64,000 nucleotides of DNA from Ruegeria meonggei (lineage in GTDB: Bacteria; Pseudomonadota; Alphaproteobacteria; Rhodobacterales; Rhodobacteraceae), in contig NZ_FWFP01000011.1 in the NCBI RefSeq assembly GCF_900172215.1, positions 62,001 through 126,000 on the forward strand, given 5' to 3'. The notes under the pieces are model-generated. The model made no database searches and had not been told where the DNA came from. It was given only the letters and a program-made list of their open reading frames with translations. The position numbers and the translations under genes were made by a program. Shown here in pieces: positions 19,630 to 29,119 of the stretch (its first letter is position 1; every line of letters begins with the position of its first letter).

Positions 19630-20496
19630 ATGATCTACAGCTCGGCAAAGGACTGGCGCGATGCGGCGCGAAAAAAAGTGCTGTTTTTCGGCATGTCGGG
19701 CCTTGGGAAAACCTACGTATCTAACGTTCTGCGCGACCAGGGCGACTGGTTTCATTACTCGATCGATTACCGGATCGGTACACGGTACATGGGTGAATAT
19801 ATCATCGACAATGCCAAGGCTGAGGCGATGAAAGTCCCTTTTCTACGCGATTTGCTGTTGTCGGATTCGATTTTTCTCGGCTCCAATATCTCGTTCGAGA
19901 ACCTGACCCCTGTCGCCTCGTATCTCGGCAAGCCCGGCAATCCGGCTTTGGGCGGTCTGGAAATGAACGAATATCGCCGTCGTCAGGAACAGTTCCAACA
20001 GGCGGAAATTCACGCCCTGCTAGACACAGAATACTTCATTGATCGTGCGCAGCGGCTGTACCAGTATCCGCATTTCATCTGCGACACTGGTGGGTCAATC
20101 TGCGAATGGGTCGATCCCGACGACCCAAAAGACCACGTGCTGTCCGAGCTGTCGGGACAGACATTGATGGTCTGGATTCAGGGCGATGAGGATCACACGG
20201 CGGAACTGATCCGCCGCTTTGACAAAGCTCCCAAACCGATGTCGTACCAACCCGAGTTTCTGACGCGTGTATGGGCAGATTACCTCGAACAGCATGGCTG
20301 CTCGGCGAAACAAGTGGACCCTGATGCCTTCATCCGCTGGACCTATGCGCAGGCCTTGGCACACAGGCAACCGCGCTATCGGGCCATGGCGAAAAACTGG
20401 GGTGTCGCGATCACTGCTGACGACATGAACAAGGTCCGTGATGCGAACGATTTCGATGAGTTGATCGAACGCACCCTTGAGGCCCAGCCAAACTGA
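19630..20496 (+). CDS. P-loop ATPase of unknown function
   Basis: A 288-residue soluble protein with a clear Walker A GMSGLGKT at about residues 21-28. Later segments (LLDTEYFIDRAQ, FICDTGGSICEWVD, TLMVWIQGDEDH) look like the acid and switch region of a nucleotide kinase or GTPase-like fold. I know it as a conserved Rhodobacteraceae ATPase without assigned function. It lies 45 bp before metA on the same strand and may be co-transcribed with it. Confidence 0.75.
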   Translation: MIYSSAKDWRDAARKKVLFFGMSGLGKTYVSNVLRDQGDWFHYSIDYRIGTRYMGEYIIDNAKAEAMKVPFLRDLLLSDSIFLGSNISFENLTPVASYLGKPGNPALGGLEMNEYRRRQEQFQQAEIHALLDTEYFIDRAQRLYQYPHFICDTGGSICEWVDPDDPKDHVLSELSGQTLMVWIQGDEDHTAELIRRFDKAPKPMSYQPEFLTRVWADYLEQHGCSAKQVDPDAFIRWTYAQALAHRQPRYRAMAKNWGVAITADDMNKVRDANDFDELIERTLEAQPN

Positions 20497-20541
20497 CCCT
20501 AGTTTCCGCACTTAAAGTGTTCTTCCAAAGGCTTGCATCAT

Positions 20542-21459
20542 ATGCCGATCAAGATTCCCTCCGACCTTCCTGCGTTTGACGTTCTCACGAATGAGGGCGT
20601 CATGGTCATGGACGAGGATCAGGCGATGCGCCAGGACATCCGCCCGCTGCGGATCGGGTTGCTAAACCTGATGCCCAAGAAGATTCAGACCGAAAACCAG
20701 TTCGCACGTCTGATCGGCGCTACTCCGCTGCAGATCGATCTGTCGCTGATCCGCATGACCGAACATAGGACCAAGAACACCGCCGCCGCGCATATGGCTG
20801 AATTCTATCGCCCCTTCCAGGAGGTGAAGGATCAGAAGTTTGACGGCCTGATCATCACCGGCGCACCGATCGAACATTTGGAGTTCGATGACGTCACCTA
20901 TTGGGATGAATTGGGTGAGGTGTTCGAATGGACCCAGACCCATGTTCATTCCACCTTCGGCGTCTGTTGGGGCGGAATGGCGATGATCAACCATTTCCAT
21001 AACGTGCGTAAGCATATGCTCGACGCCAAGGCGTTTGGCTGTTTCCGCCACCAGAACCTGTCCCCGGCGTCTCCGTTCCTGCGCGGGTTTTCTGATGATT
21101 GCGTGATCCCCGTCAGCCGGTGGACCGAAATGAAACAGGATGAGATCGACAACGCTACGGGATTGACCACCCTACTAGGCAGTGAGGACGTCGGACCCTG
21201 TCTGGTCGAGGATCAATCGCATCGCGCGATCTATATCTTCAACCATTTCGAGTATGACAGCGATACGCTGAAGCAGGAGTATGACCGCGACGTAGCCAAT
21301 GGCACGCCGATCAACGTGCCGATGAACTACTATCCAGGTGACGACCCCAGTCGCCCGCCGCAGAATCGTTGGCGCAGCCATGCCCATCTGTTGTACGGCA
21401 ACTGGATCAACCAGATTTATCAAACCACGCCGTTTGATATGGAAAAAATTGGCAGTTAA
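20542..21459 (+). CDS. metA: Homoserine O-acyltransferase MetA, probably acetyl-CoA-specific
   Basis: First committed step of methionine synthesis: acylation of homoserine. The 305-residue protein has the MetA nucleophile C142 in FGVCWGG and the histidine/glutamate pair of FNHFEYD. Residue 111 (TGAPIE) is glutamate. In characterised MetA proteins Glu111 goes with acetyl-CoA and Gly111 with succinyl-CoA use, so this enzyme is predicted to be an acetyltransferase. Start is ATG 20542; a TTG nine bases upstream is in frame. The 45-bp leader is too short for a SAM-II riboswitch. Confidence 0.95.
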   Translation: MPIKIPSDLPAFDVLTNEGVMVMDEDQAMRQDIRPLRIGLLNLMPKKIQTENQFARLIGATPLQIDLSLIRMTEHRTKNTAAAHMAEFYRPFQEVKDQKFDGLIITGAPIEHLEFDDVTYWDELGEVFEWTQTHVHSTFGVCWGGMAMINHFHNVRKHMLDAKAFGCFRHQNLSPASPFLRGFSDDCVIPVSRWTEMKQDEIDNATGLTTLLGSEDVGPCLVEDQSHRAIYIFNHFEYDSDTLKQEYDRDVANGTPINVPMNYYPGDDPSRPPQNRWRSHAHLLYGNWINQIYQTTPFDMEKIGS

Positions 21460-22402
21460 GGCGCTCATAACCTTCGGGCTGATTGTTGCGGTCCTCACGC
21501 TCGTGACCCTATGGCGCACCGTGCGAAATGAGGCCCGTGCCGAGGCCACCTATCCGCCCGAAGGCCAGATCATCGACGTGGACGGCGTCTCGGTTCATGC
21601 TGTTGTTATGGGACAGGGCCCGAATGTGGTGCTGCTGCACGGCTCCAGCGGCAATACCCGTGATATGACTTTTGCCCTGGCTCCGATTCTGGCAGAAAAC
21701 TACCGAGTTATTGTCTTTGACCGGCCTGGACTGGGCTATAGCGACAGCTTTAATCCTGATGGCGAAACACTTGAGGAACAAGCAGATATTCTGCAAAAAG
21801 CCGCTGCACAACTGGGTGCCGACAAGCCCATCGTCGCTGGGCAAAGCTATGGCGGGTCCGTTTCACTTGCTTGGGCGGTGACGCGACCAGACAACCTATC
21901 AGCCTTGGTGCTGATCGCCCCTGCGGCGATTCCTTGGGAAACGCCACTGGACGGGTTCAATAAACTGGCCTCAACTCAAGTTGGAAACGCGCTGGCGTTG
22001 CCTCTCATCACCGCCTTTGTGCCAGAATGGTATGTCGAACAAGCATTGGACAAAGTGTTTGCCCCACAAATCGCGCCCGAAGGTTATGCCGATCACTTTG
22101 GTCCCGGCTTAACCATCCGTCGCGCCTCGATGCATGCAAACGCAAAACAGCGCGCCAACCTGTTGAACGAGGTCCACGCCCTTCAGCCGCGATACGCCGA
22201 AATTGATGTCCCGACCGAGATCGTGCATGGCACCGCTGACACCACTGTGGGGCTTGGCTGGCATTCCGAGCGCCTGATCGAACAAATCCCCGGTGCCGAG
22301 CTGATCGAACTGCCGGACATCGGCCATATGCCGCAGGTCGTTGCCGCCCCCGAAGTTGCCGCCGCAATCGACCGCGCCGCGCGACGTGCAGGTTTGCGTT
22401 AA
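21434..22402 (+). CDS. Membrane-anchored alpha/beta hydrolase
   Basis: An alpha/beta hydrolase with an N-terminal transmembrane anchor ([18 protein letters not shown]) facing its catalytic domain outward. The triad is GQSYGG (serine), HGTADTTVG (aspartate) and IGHMPQ (histidine), with the oxyanion region LLHGSSGN. No ATG precedes the membrane segment; I placed the start at TTG 21434, overlapping metA by 26 bases. TTG 21449 is an equal option and GTG 21338 is less likely. Substrate unknown. Confidence 0.8.
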   Translation: MIWKKLAVKALITFGLIVAVLTLVTLWRTVRNEARAEATYPPEGQIIDVDGVSVHAVVMGQGPNVVLLHGSSGNTRDMTFALAPILAENYRVIVFDRPGLGYSDSFNPDGETLEEQADILQKAAAQLGADKPIVAGQSYGGSVSLAWAVTRPDNLSALVLIAPAAIPWETPLDGFNKLASTQVGNALALPLITAFVPEWYVEQALDKVFAPQIAPEGYADHFGPGLTIRRASMHANAKQRANLLNEVHALQPRYAEIDVPTEIVHGTADTTVGLGWHSERLIEQIPGAELIELPDIGHMPQVVAAPEVAAAIDRAARRAGLR

Positions 22403-22451
22403 GCCCACAGCTAATCCATAGTAGGATATGGATTTTATGGCGAGGTAACCC

Positions 22452-23321
22452 ATGGCCCGGTCTGCAAAAGGTTCCATCGAGAAGTACTTTCGCAACGACG
22501 CCCCAAAAGACGTGCGCGCGGCAATCGAAAACGCGGAAAAAGGCGCTATTCTGAACCCGACCTATCCTTATTCCGAACGCATGAAGCGCAAGGATTACGA
22601 AAAGGAAATGGACCGGCTGCAGATTGAACTGGTCAAGATGCAATCCTGGGTCCGGGCTACCGATCATCGCATCGCCCTGATCTTTGAAGGCCGGGATGCA
22701 GCCGGAAAAGGCGGCACGATCAAGCGTTTCCGCGAGAACCTGAACCCCCGTGGCGCGCGGAATGTCGCGCTCAGCAAGCCGTCGGATATGGAGCGCAGCC
22801 AGTGGTATTTTCAACGCTATATCTCGCACCTGCCCTCGGCCGGGGAAATCGTGTTCTTTGACCGCAGCTGGTACAATCGCAGCGTGGTTGAAAACGTGTT
22901 TGGTTTTTGCACAACCGAAGAACGAGAACGGTTCTTTCGTCAAGTGATGCCACTGGAAACCGGTCTGGTGAATGATGGAATTCAGTTGTTCAAGTTCTGG
23001 CTGAACGTTGGTCGGGCCGAGCAGCTGAACCGTTTCCTTGCACGCGAAACCGACCCGCTCAAGCAATGGAAGCTCAGCCCGATTGACATAGCGGGGCTAG
23101 ATAAATGGGACGAATACAGCCAGTCAATTTCGGAAACTCTGACACGCAGCCATTCCGAACACAGCCCCTGGACCATCGTGCGATCAGACGACAAGAAACG
23201 CGCGCGCTTGGCGGCCATCCGCACCGTACTGCATGCGCTGGATTATGACGAAAAGGATGAGGACGCGATTGGCCCCAATGACCCAGACATCTGTGGCGGG
23301 CCCGAGGTTTGGGACGCGTGA
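22452..23321 (+). CDS. ppk2: Polyphosphate kinase 2
   Basis: A 289-residue PPK2 of the one-domain kind, which uses polyphosphate to phosphorylate nucleoside diphosphates. Walker A is GRDAAGKGG (80-88), Walker [10 protein letters not shown] (135-143), and the lid region [15 protein letters not shown] is intact. The class I one-domain group usually makes ATP or GTP from the diphosphate. Start ATG follows GAGGTAACCC. It stands alone before a tetR gene. Confidence 0.94.
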   Translation: MARSAKGSIEKYFRNDAPKDVRAAIENAEKGAILNPTYPYSERMKRKDYEKEMDRLQIELVKMQSWVRATDHRIALIFEGRDAAGKGGTIKRFRENLNPRGARNVALSKPSDMERSQWYFQRYISHLPSAGEIVFFDRSWYNRSVVENVFGFCTTEERERFFRQVMPLETGLVNDGIQLFKFWLNVGRAEQLNRFLARETDPLKQWKLSPIDIAGLDKWDEYSQSISETLTRSHSEHSPWTIVRSDDKKRARLAAIRTVLHALDYDEKDEDAIGPNDPDICGGPEVWDA

Positions 23322-23400
23322 TGCAGGTTGGACGAATGCCCCATAGCAGCTTATGTCATGGGTTTCGATGGCTTGAACAACAAAGGCACCTGAAACAGGG

Positions 23401-24015
23401 ATGACAAAGCGCGGGTATCACCACGGGAACCTGAAACAGGCCTTGATCGAGGCGGCCCTGTCTTTGATCGAGGAAAAAGGCCCGACCGGCTTTACCTTAT
23501 CCGAGGCCGCGAAGACTGCAGGCGTGACGCCTGCGGCCGTCTACCGGCATTTTCACGGGCGCGAAGACCTGATCGCCGAGGCCGCCCGCCAGGGGTTCGA
23601 GATGTTCGCTGATCTGATGCAATACGCTTATGACGAAGGCCAACCCTCGGCCCTTGCGGCGTTCGAGGCCACCGGCCGCGCCTATCTGGCCTTTGCGCGC
23701 AAGCATCCCGGTCATTACATTGCGATGTTCGAAAGCGGCATTTCTGTCAACCGTACAACAGAGCTTTCATTGGCCGCGAACCGAGCCAAGAGCATTCTTG
23801 AAAAAGCGGCCGACGATCTGTCTCAGCACATCCCGCCGGAAAAACGCCCGCCCGCGTCGATGTTCAGCGCCCATATCTGGGCGATGAGTCACGGGGTTGT
23901 TGAGCTGTATGCGCGTAACGCTGGTGCCAGCTCTCCTTTCCCGCCCGAGGATTTGCTAGAGACCGGCATCGGTATCTATCTTCGCGGTTTGGGTCTGGTA
24001 CCGCAGGACGATTGA
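23401..24015 (+). CDS. TetR/AcrR-family regulator with WHG-type C-terminal domain
   Basis: A 204-residue repressor opening TKRGYHHGNLKQALIEAAL, with the HTH TLSEAAKTAGVTPAAVYRHFHGREDLIAE. The ligand domain (FARKHPGHYIAMFE, SAHIWAMSHGVVELY) matches the WHG-type TetR C-terminal group. It is unrelated to the two TetR proteins at 3.4 and 5.3 kb. Its target is not evident. Confidence 0.9.
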   Translation: MTKRGYHHGNLKQALIEAALSLIEEKGPTGFTLSEAAKTAGVTPAAVYRHFHGREDLIAEAARQGFEMFADLMQYAYDEGQPSALAAFEATGRAYLAFARKHPGHYIAMFESGISVNRTTELSLAANRAKSILEKAADDLSQHIPPEKRPPASMFSAHIWAMSHGVVELYARNAGASSPFPPEDLLETGIGIYLRGLGLVPQDD

Positions 24016-24053
24016 CGCCACCCTTGATCCGGCATCCACTGCGGGCTAACAAC

Positions 24054-24422
24054 TTAGGCAGCGTCCCGAAAAACGATGATCGCTCGTTTGGATTCAATCG
24101 CTCGAAGCGCAACTTTAATGTGCTGATCCTCCATCCCATGCGCCGCCAATGCTTCGCCAAACAGGTCGGCCATCTCATCAAAATCCGCGTGTGAGATTTT
24201 CAGATGGCGATGAACCGCTTCGATACGGTCATCGGTAAATGAGGCCGGACCACCGACCAGAGAAGAGACGAACTTGGTCTGATGATCGATAAGACGCGGC
24301 ATGTCGATATCTTCGAAATGGCCGCCGATCTGATCAGAATCCAACGCCATCTCGTAGAAAGTCATTACAACGCGGCTGATAGTTTTGAACCCGCCGTATC
24401 TATCATAAATCGACTGAACCAC
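24054..24422 (-). CDS. Group 1 truncated haemoglobin
   Basis: A globin of about 122 residues. It opens with SIYDRYGGFKTISRVV, the TrHbN-like N-terminus, keeps the FYEMALDSDQIGGHFEDIDMPRLIDHQTKF helix region and has the probable proximal histidine in RHLKISHADFDEM. Members bind O2 or NO. Start is uncertain: GTG 24422 (MVQSIYD) is preferred; TTG 24449 would add nine residues. Confidence 0.82.
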   Translation of the reverse strand: MVQSIYDRYGGFKTISRVVMTFYEMALDSDQIGGHFEDIDMPRLIDHQTKFVSSLVGGPASFTDDRIEAVHRHLKISHADFDEMADLFGEALAAHGMEDQHIKVALRAIESKRAIIVFRDAA

Positions 24423-24530
24423 ACCAAAGCACCTAGCTGTAGAGCACAAACAACACTGAAAGGTTATAGCAAAATGGCCGTTTTGTTAACGCTTATGGCA
24501 GCGGCCACTGTTCCCGCACCGGGACAGGCT

Positions 24531-25373
24531 TCACACGCTCAGGTCGTCAGCGCAGGGAATGAAACCTACAAAACCGCCCTGCTCTAAAATACGGGCTTGC
24601 CGCCCGGCGCGCCAATACAGCTTACGCCGGGCGGATTGCACTTCTCGTCTAACACGGAACCAAAGCGGGCCTTTGTCCAGCCCACTATTGGTTGTCTTGT
24701 CCTGAGAGCGTTCGCTGACCTTTACCGTTTCGACGATCTGATCCTGCTGTTTCGACCAGATCATTTGCACGCCTACTGCGGGAAAACACTGGAACATATT
24801 CCAGTCTGGCCGTGGGATTGAAACAAAATCGTCCAAATGATCCGAGTACTTTGTGGACCAAGTCAGCAGCTTGCAACAGGCCTCTTGCGTCAGGATGTAG
24901 GCGGCCGCGCTGGGGGCCATTTCCAACATCGGTCGGACAGGGACATTTGCGATCTTGGCCTCAGGCCCGAACCGCAATGATCGCGGGGAATAATCCAGTT
25001 TGACGAAATCAAACCCGGTTGCAGCGTTCAGTACAGCAGTGATGACCGCCCCGGCCTGAACGGACATTTCCACGTCATCTTCAAAGATCGCGACGGCCTT
25101 CAGGCCCTGATCCACGGCTGTCTGCCACACCGCCCGATGGCTTTCGAAACAGGCGATTTCGCTGGTTTTCAGCCCCCACCGACTGCCCGAGCCGGGAACA
25201 TATCCATTGCCGTCAATCGCACCGGGGTACTGCGCATCCTTCGCGCTGAACCTCTGGGTTCCGACGAGGCCCGCATGGGCGAACTGGCTCTCCATAAAGG
25301 TCTTTCGTTCGGGCACACGATCCAGGTTGATGTAGAAGACACCCGTTCCCGATGGCAATTCGTGATGTCTCAC
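24531..25373 (-). CDS. Glycosyltransferase family 25 (LPS-type)
   Basis: A 280-residue GT25 enzyme, a family that adds sugars in lipopolysaccharide synthesis. The N-terminal FYINLDRVPERKTFME and the IFEDDVEMS acidic motif around residue 105 are diagnostic. GTG 25373, with AAGGA seven bases upstream, is the chosen start; 17 residues further upstream are non-homologous. It is not in a visible polysaccharide cluster. Confidence 0.87.
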   Translation of the reverse strand: MRHHELPSGTGVFYINLDRVPERKTFMESQFAHAGLVGTQRFSAKDAQYPGAIDGNGYVPGSGSRWGLKTSEIACFESHRAVWQTAVDQGLKAVAIFEDDVEMSVQAGAVITAVLNAATGFDFVKLDYSPRSLRFGPEAKIANVPVRPMLEMAPSAAAYILTQEACCKLLTWSTKYSDHLDDFVSIPRPDWNMFQCFPAVGVQMIWSKQQDQIVETVKVSERSQDKTTNSGLDKGPLWFRVRREVQSARRKLYWRAGRQARILEQGGFVGFIPCADDLSV

Positions 25374-25524
25374 AGCAATTCCTTTCCAGTGCTGATGCCA
25401 GATACACACCGCCACCCTGGACAATCAACCCCGGGCTGTCCGGCGAGAAGTTGAACGGTGGTCTATTCACCTGTGTGGAACGCGTCTAGGCTGTGTCAGA
25501 AGACCAGAAAACAGGAATTGCGCT

Positions 25525-26499
25525 ATGTCATCTCATGGGTATTCAAGCGGGCGTCTGAACCTTCCTTTTGTGGGCATTTCGACATTTGGAAAATCGCCGT
25601 ATGTTGAGGACTGGGACCGCATCGACGCCGAAGTGGCGGTCATGGGCGCACCTTATGATTTTGGCACGCAATGGCGGTCTGGTGCCCGGTTCGGGCCGCG
25701 TGCAGTGCGCGAAGCCTCGACCCTGTTCAGCTTTGGCCATGCCGGGGCCTATGATCACGAGGATGACGCCACCTATCTGGACGCGTCGGTGCGGATGGTT
25801 GATATCGGGGATGCCGATATCATCCACACCAAAACTGATGAAAGCCATGCCAACATTCAGCTAGGTGTCGAAAAGATGCTTGAGGCGGGTGCCCTGCCCG
25901 TCACGATTGGTGGAGATCATTCCATCAACATTCCCTGCATCAACGCATTTGCGGACGAATGTGCGCAAAACGGGCCAATCCATGTGGTTCAGATCGACGC
26001 GCATCTAGATTTTGTGGACGAACGGCACGGTGTGACCGCGGGCCACGGCAACCCGATGCGACGCGCGATTGAAAAACCCTACGTCTCGGGCATGACCCAG
26101 CTTGGCATCCGCAACGTGTCCTCAACCGCAAAGGAAGGGTATACCGACGCGCGCGCGCGGGGCTCGGACATTCTTTCGGTACGGCAGGTACGCAAACTGG
26201 GAACCGAGGGCGTGTTGGCGCGCATTCCCGAAGGCGCGCGGTACTATGTGACGATTGATATCGACGCATTCTGCCCGTCAATCGCTGCGGGCACGGGCAC
26301 ACCCAGCCATGGCGGGTTTCTATATTACGACGTGCTGGAGATTTTGCAGGGTCTGGCGAACCGGGGAGACGTTGTCGGAATCGACCTGGTCGAGGTCGCT
26401 CCCAATTACGACCCCACCGAAAGCACTCAGATTCTGGCCGCGCAGGTGCTGCTGAACTTCATCGGGTTTATCTTTCACGAACGGGGCAAGAAGGGCTGA
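25525..26499 (+). CDS. Ureohydrolase of the agmatinase/guanidino-acid family
   Basis: A 324-residue Mn- or Ni-type ureohydrolase. Metal ligands are visible in GGDHS (about residue 132), DAHLD and DID. After DID the sequence is AFCPSIAAGTGTP, where agmatinases usually have a DP and a PGTG turn, so the substrate loop differs from classical agmatinase. It releases urea from a guanidino compound; agmatine, guanidinobutyrate, guanidinopropionate or guanidine are all possible. It converges on a creatinase gene, which argues for a guanidino-acid role. Confidence 0.85.
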   Translation: MSSHGYSSGRLNLPFVGISTFGKSPYVEDWDRIDAEVAVMGAPYDFGTQWRSGARFGPRAVREASTLFSFGHAGAYDHEDDATYLDASVRMVDIGDADIIHTKTDESHANIQLGVEKMLEAGALPVTIGGDHSINIPCINAFADECAQNGPIHVVQIDAHLDFVDERHGVTAGHGNPMRRAIEKPYVSGMTQLGIRNVSSTAKEGYTDARARGSDILSVRQVRKLGTEGVLARIPEGARYYVTIDIDAFCPSIAAGTGTPSHGGFLYYDVLEILQGLANRGDVVGIDLVEVAPNYDPTESTQILAAQVLLNFIGFIFHERGKKG

Positions 26500-26508
26500 G
26501 CGCCCTTC
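26490..26508. terminator. Stem-loop between convergent ureohydrolase and creatinase genes
   Basis: GAAGGGC (26490-26496), loop TGAGC containing the ureohydrolase stop codon and GCCCTTC (26502-26508). No T run follows on either strand, so termination is only a possibility. Confidence 0.35.
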
Positions 26509-26520
26509 CTGCCTGTTTGA

Positions 26521-27741
26521 TCACGCACTGATCGTGTTGTGCTCGGGTCCGTAGGGGAAGCCCGTGATGTTTTCGGCACCCTTTTCTTCGACGACCAGAA
26601 TGTCATGCTCACGGTAACCACCAGCACCAGGCTGACCTTCAGGAATCCACAGCATCGGCTCGATCGACACCACCATGCCGGGTTCCAGCACCGTGTTGAT
26701 ATCTTCGCGCAATTCCAGCCCGGCTTCGCGGCCGTAATAGTGGCTGAGGATACCAAAGGAATGGCCATACCCGAAGGATCGGTATTGCAGCAGGCCTTCA
26801 TCCGCAAAGAACCGGTTGATTTCCTCACAAATGCCGGAACAAGTAGCACCCGGTTTGATCAGGCTGAGGCCCAGTTCATGGGCGGCGACATTGGCTTTCC
26901 ATATCCGCAGGCTGTCAGTGTCCGGCTCACCCAGAAACAGGGTGCGTTCCAGCGCAGTGTAATAGCCCGAGATCATCGGGAACGTGTTCAGCGACAGGAT
27001 ATCGCCCTTTTGCAAAGCGCGCTTGGTGACCGGGTTATGTGCGCCATCGGTATTCAGGCCGGACTGGAACCAGACCCAGGTGTCGCGGTACTCGGCCTCA
27101 GGGTAGGCGCGCGCGATTTCGGCTTCCATCGCATCGCGCCCGGCCATGGCAATCTCAATCTCGGTCGCGCCTTCACGGATCGCGGCGTGAATGGCAGCGC
27201 CGCCCACGTCAGCCGTGTGGGCACCGCCCTTGATCAGCGCGATCTCTTCTGCGGATTTCACCATCCGAGCCGCCATCGTGTCGGGTGCGATATCGACGAG
27301 TTCCGGCCCGCCCAACAGGTCAAGCGCGGTGTCGCGCATCGCCAGCGTCATGTGATCGCCCTCGATCCCGATCCGTCTGGCAGAACCGATAAGGCTGGCT
27401 ACGGCGCGCCAGTAGTTATTCCGCTGCCAGTCAGTGTAAATCACGTTGTCTTCAACTGAACGCCGCCATGGCTGGCCTGCGTCGATATTGGCCGAAACGG
27501 TCGTGCAAGCGTCCTGCGTCACGACACAGCCATAGGGGCGCCCGAAGGAACAATACAAAAAGCCAGAGTAGTAGGCGATGTTCTGCATCGAAGTCAGCAG
27601 AACAGCAGGAATGTCCCGCGCGGCCATTGTCGCGCGCAGGCTGGCAAGACGGCGCGCATACTCGGCCTTGCTGAATGGCAATGGCGCTTTGTCACCATTG
27701 TGGCTGGTAAAGTACTCGGGGCGATTGGATAGGTCAGTCAT
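26521..27741 (-). CDS. Creatinase (creatine amidinohydrolase)
   Basis: A 406-residue pita-bread-fold enzyme that cleaves creatine to sarcosine and urea. It follows the Pseudomonas creatinase along its whole length as I recall that sequence: FLYCSFGRPY, SANIDAGQPWRR, YTDWQRNNY, WFQSG-NTDGAHNPVT, YTALERTLFLG and the C-terminal AENITGFPYGPE. The histidine of DGAHNP (H235) corresponds to the catalytic H232. The metal ligands of true M24 peptidases are not required. It closes a run of transporter genes and sarcosine oxidase lies 15 kb away, giving a coherent creatine route. Confidence 0.93.
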   Translation of the reverse strand: MTDLSNRPEYFTSHNGDKAPLPFSKAEYARRLASLRATMAARDIPAVLLTSMQNIAYYSGFLYCSFGRPYGCVVTQDACTTVSANIDAGQPWRRSVEDNVIYTDWQRNNYWRAVASLIGSARRIGIEGDHMTLAMRDTALDLLGGPELVDIAPDTMAARMVKSAEEIALIKGGAHTADVGGAAIHAAIREGATEIEIAMAGRDAMEAEIARAYPEAEYRDTWVWFQSGLNTDGAHNPVTKRALQKGDILSLNTFPMISGYYTALERTLFLGEPDTDSLRIWKANVAAHELGLSLIKPGATCSGICEEINRFFADEGLLQYRSFGYGHSFGILSHYYGREAGLELREDINTVLEPGMVVSIEPMLWIPEGQPGAGGYREHDILVVEEKGAENITGFPYGPEHNTISA

Positions 27742-27902
27742 CTTGGTCTCTCCTCAATGCCGGACAGGCAAAGCCCGGCCACTAATCCCGGCGTTCAGGA
27801 CAAGCGGCCTCGGGAACCGAGAGCCATGCACCCACCTAGATATCACGACGCCATCGTGACCGGGGTGCATAATGAAATCGCTAATTCACCTTTTGAGTCG
27901 CG

Positions 27903-29114
27903 TCAAGCCGGGCTGAGCCCTCTCAACCGTTCAGACCGCCGCCGCAGCAGTTCAACTGTGGTCAGCAGCGCAATCGAGAACACCACAAGGATGGTCGCAA
28001 CGGCCAGAATGGTTGGGCTGATCTGTTCCCGCAGGCCGGTAAACATCTGCCAGGGCAGTGTCTTCTGGCTGGCAGACCCGACGAACAGCACCACCACAAC
28101 CTCATCGAATGAAGTGATGAAGGCGAACAGCCCGCCCGAAATCACACCAGGCAGGATCAATGGCATCTGAATTTTGAAAAACGTCCGCACTGGGCCCGCG
28201 CCCATATTTGCAGCCGCCCGTGTCAGCGACTGATCAAACCCGACCAAAGTGGCGGTCACGGTGATGATCACAAACGGAATTCCAAGCACGGCATGGGCGA
28301 GGACAACTTTGATATAACCAACGAAGTTCTTGTCCATCCCCAGCGTCCCTTCCAGGAACCGTCCGATATCGCTGTAGAAAAAGAACATGCCAGTGGCCGA
28401 GATGATCAGAGGTACGATCATCGGAGAAATCAGGATACCCATGATTGCCCGACGACCCGGTACATGAGACTGGCTGAGGCCAATGGCCGCCAGCGTGCCC
28501 AGAGACACCGATATCACAGTTGCAATAGGCGCGATGATCAAAGAGTTCTTAAAACTGCGCTGCCATTCATTGTTGGTAAAGAAATCACGGTAATGCTTGA
28601 GCGAATACCCTTCTGGGTCCAGTCGCAGCATTTCGGGTGTGAAGGTAAAGAAATCCTGCGCGTTGAACGACAGCGGCAAAACCACAAGGATGGGTGTGAT
28701 CAGAAAGACAAAAATCGCACCACAGGTCACCCGGAACGCATAGTGCCAAAGGACCTGACGACCCGTCAGATACGGCAGCAACTTGCGGCGATAGCGGCCT
28801 TCATAAAGCCAGAAAATGAAGAAGGCGAAAAACCAACCGGCCAGCAGACCGACGATCATCGCGGTAATGCCCCCTAAAAGCAGGCCAGCTGCGCCCATAC
28901 CAAGGATGGTGATCCACCGGGCGATCCGCTCATTGTCCAGAACGGTGATGTAAACCCAGGCCAGACCAGCCATGAGCACAGCGCCGATCACAATGCCCAA
29001 TAAGGCACTGCCCTGCCCGGCCCCGACGAACATTCCGGCGAGCCCTCCGGCGATGGCAACAGATGGCAGAACCATCGACAGTGGTTTGCGGGATATTGGT
29101 GTAAGTGCTGCCAT
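27903..29114 (-). CDS. ABC importer permease, PotC-like with extended N-terminus
   Basis: A 403-residue permease. The C-terminal 260 residues are a standard spermidine/putrescine-type permease with the EAA loop (RAAANMGAGPVRTFFKIQMPLILPG). The first 120 or so residues are an unusual addition with about four hydrophobic segments (PSVAIAGGLAGMFVGAG, GIVIGAVLMAGLAWVYIT and two more). Only five bases separate it from the upstream permease gene, so they are co-translated. A 161-bp spacer precedes creatinase. Confidence 0.88.
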   Translation of the reverse strand: MAALTPISRKPLSMVLPSVAIAGGLAGMFVGAGQGSALLGIVIGAVLMAGLAWVYITVLDNERIARWITILGMGAAGLLLGGITAMIVGLLAGWFFAFFIFWLYEGRYRRKLLPYLTGRQVLWHYAFRVTCGAIFVFLITPILVVLPLSFNAQDFFTFTPEMLRLDPEGYSLKHYRDFFTNNEWQRSFKNSLIIAPIATVISVSLGTLAAIGLSQSHVPGRRAIMGILISPMIVPLIISATGMFFFYSDIGRFLEGTLGMDKNFVGYIKVVLAHAVLGIPFVIITVTATLVGFDQSLTRAAANMGAGPVRTFFKIQMPLILPGVISGGLFAFITSFDEVVVVLFVGSASQKTLPWQMFTGLREQISPTILAVATILVVFSIALLTTVELLRRRSERLRGLSPA

Positions 29115-29119
29115 GTTCT

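Noticed and set aside
20497..20541. SAM-II riboswitch before metA
   Set aside because: The gap to the upstream gene is only 45 bases and shows no SAM-II-like core.
26521..27741. Identity as ectoine hydrolase DoeA or Xaa-Pro peptidase
   Set aside because: The sequence follows creatinase block by block, including the catalytic histidine region; DoeA differs in these blocks as far as I recall.
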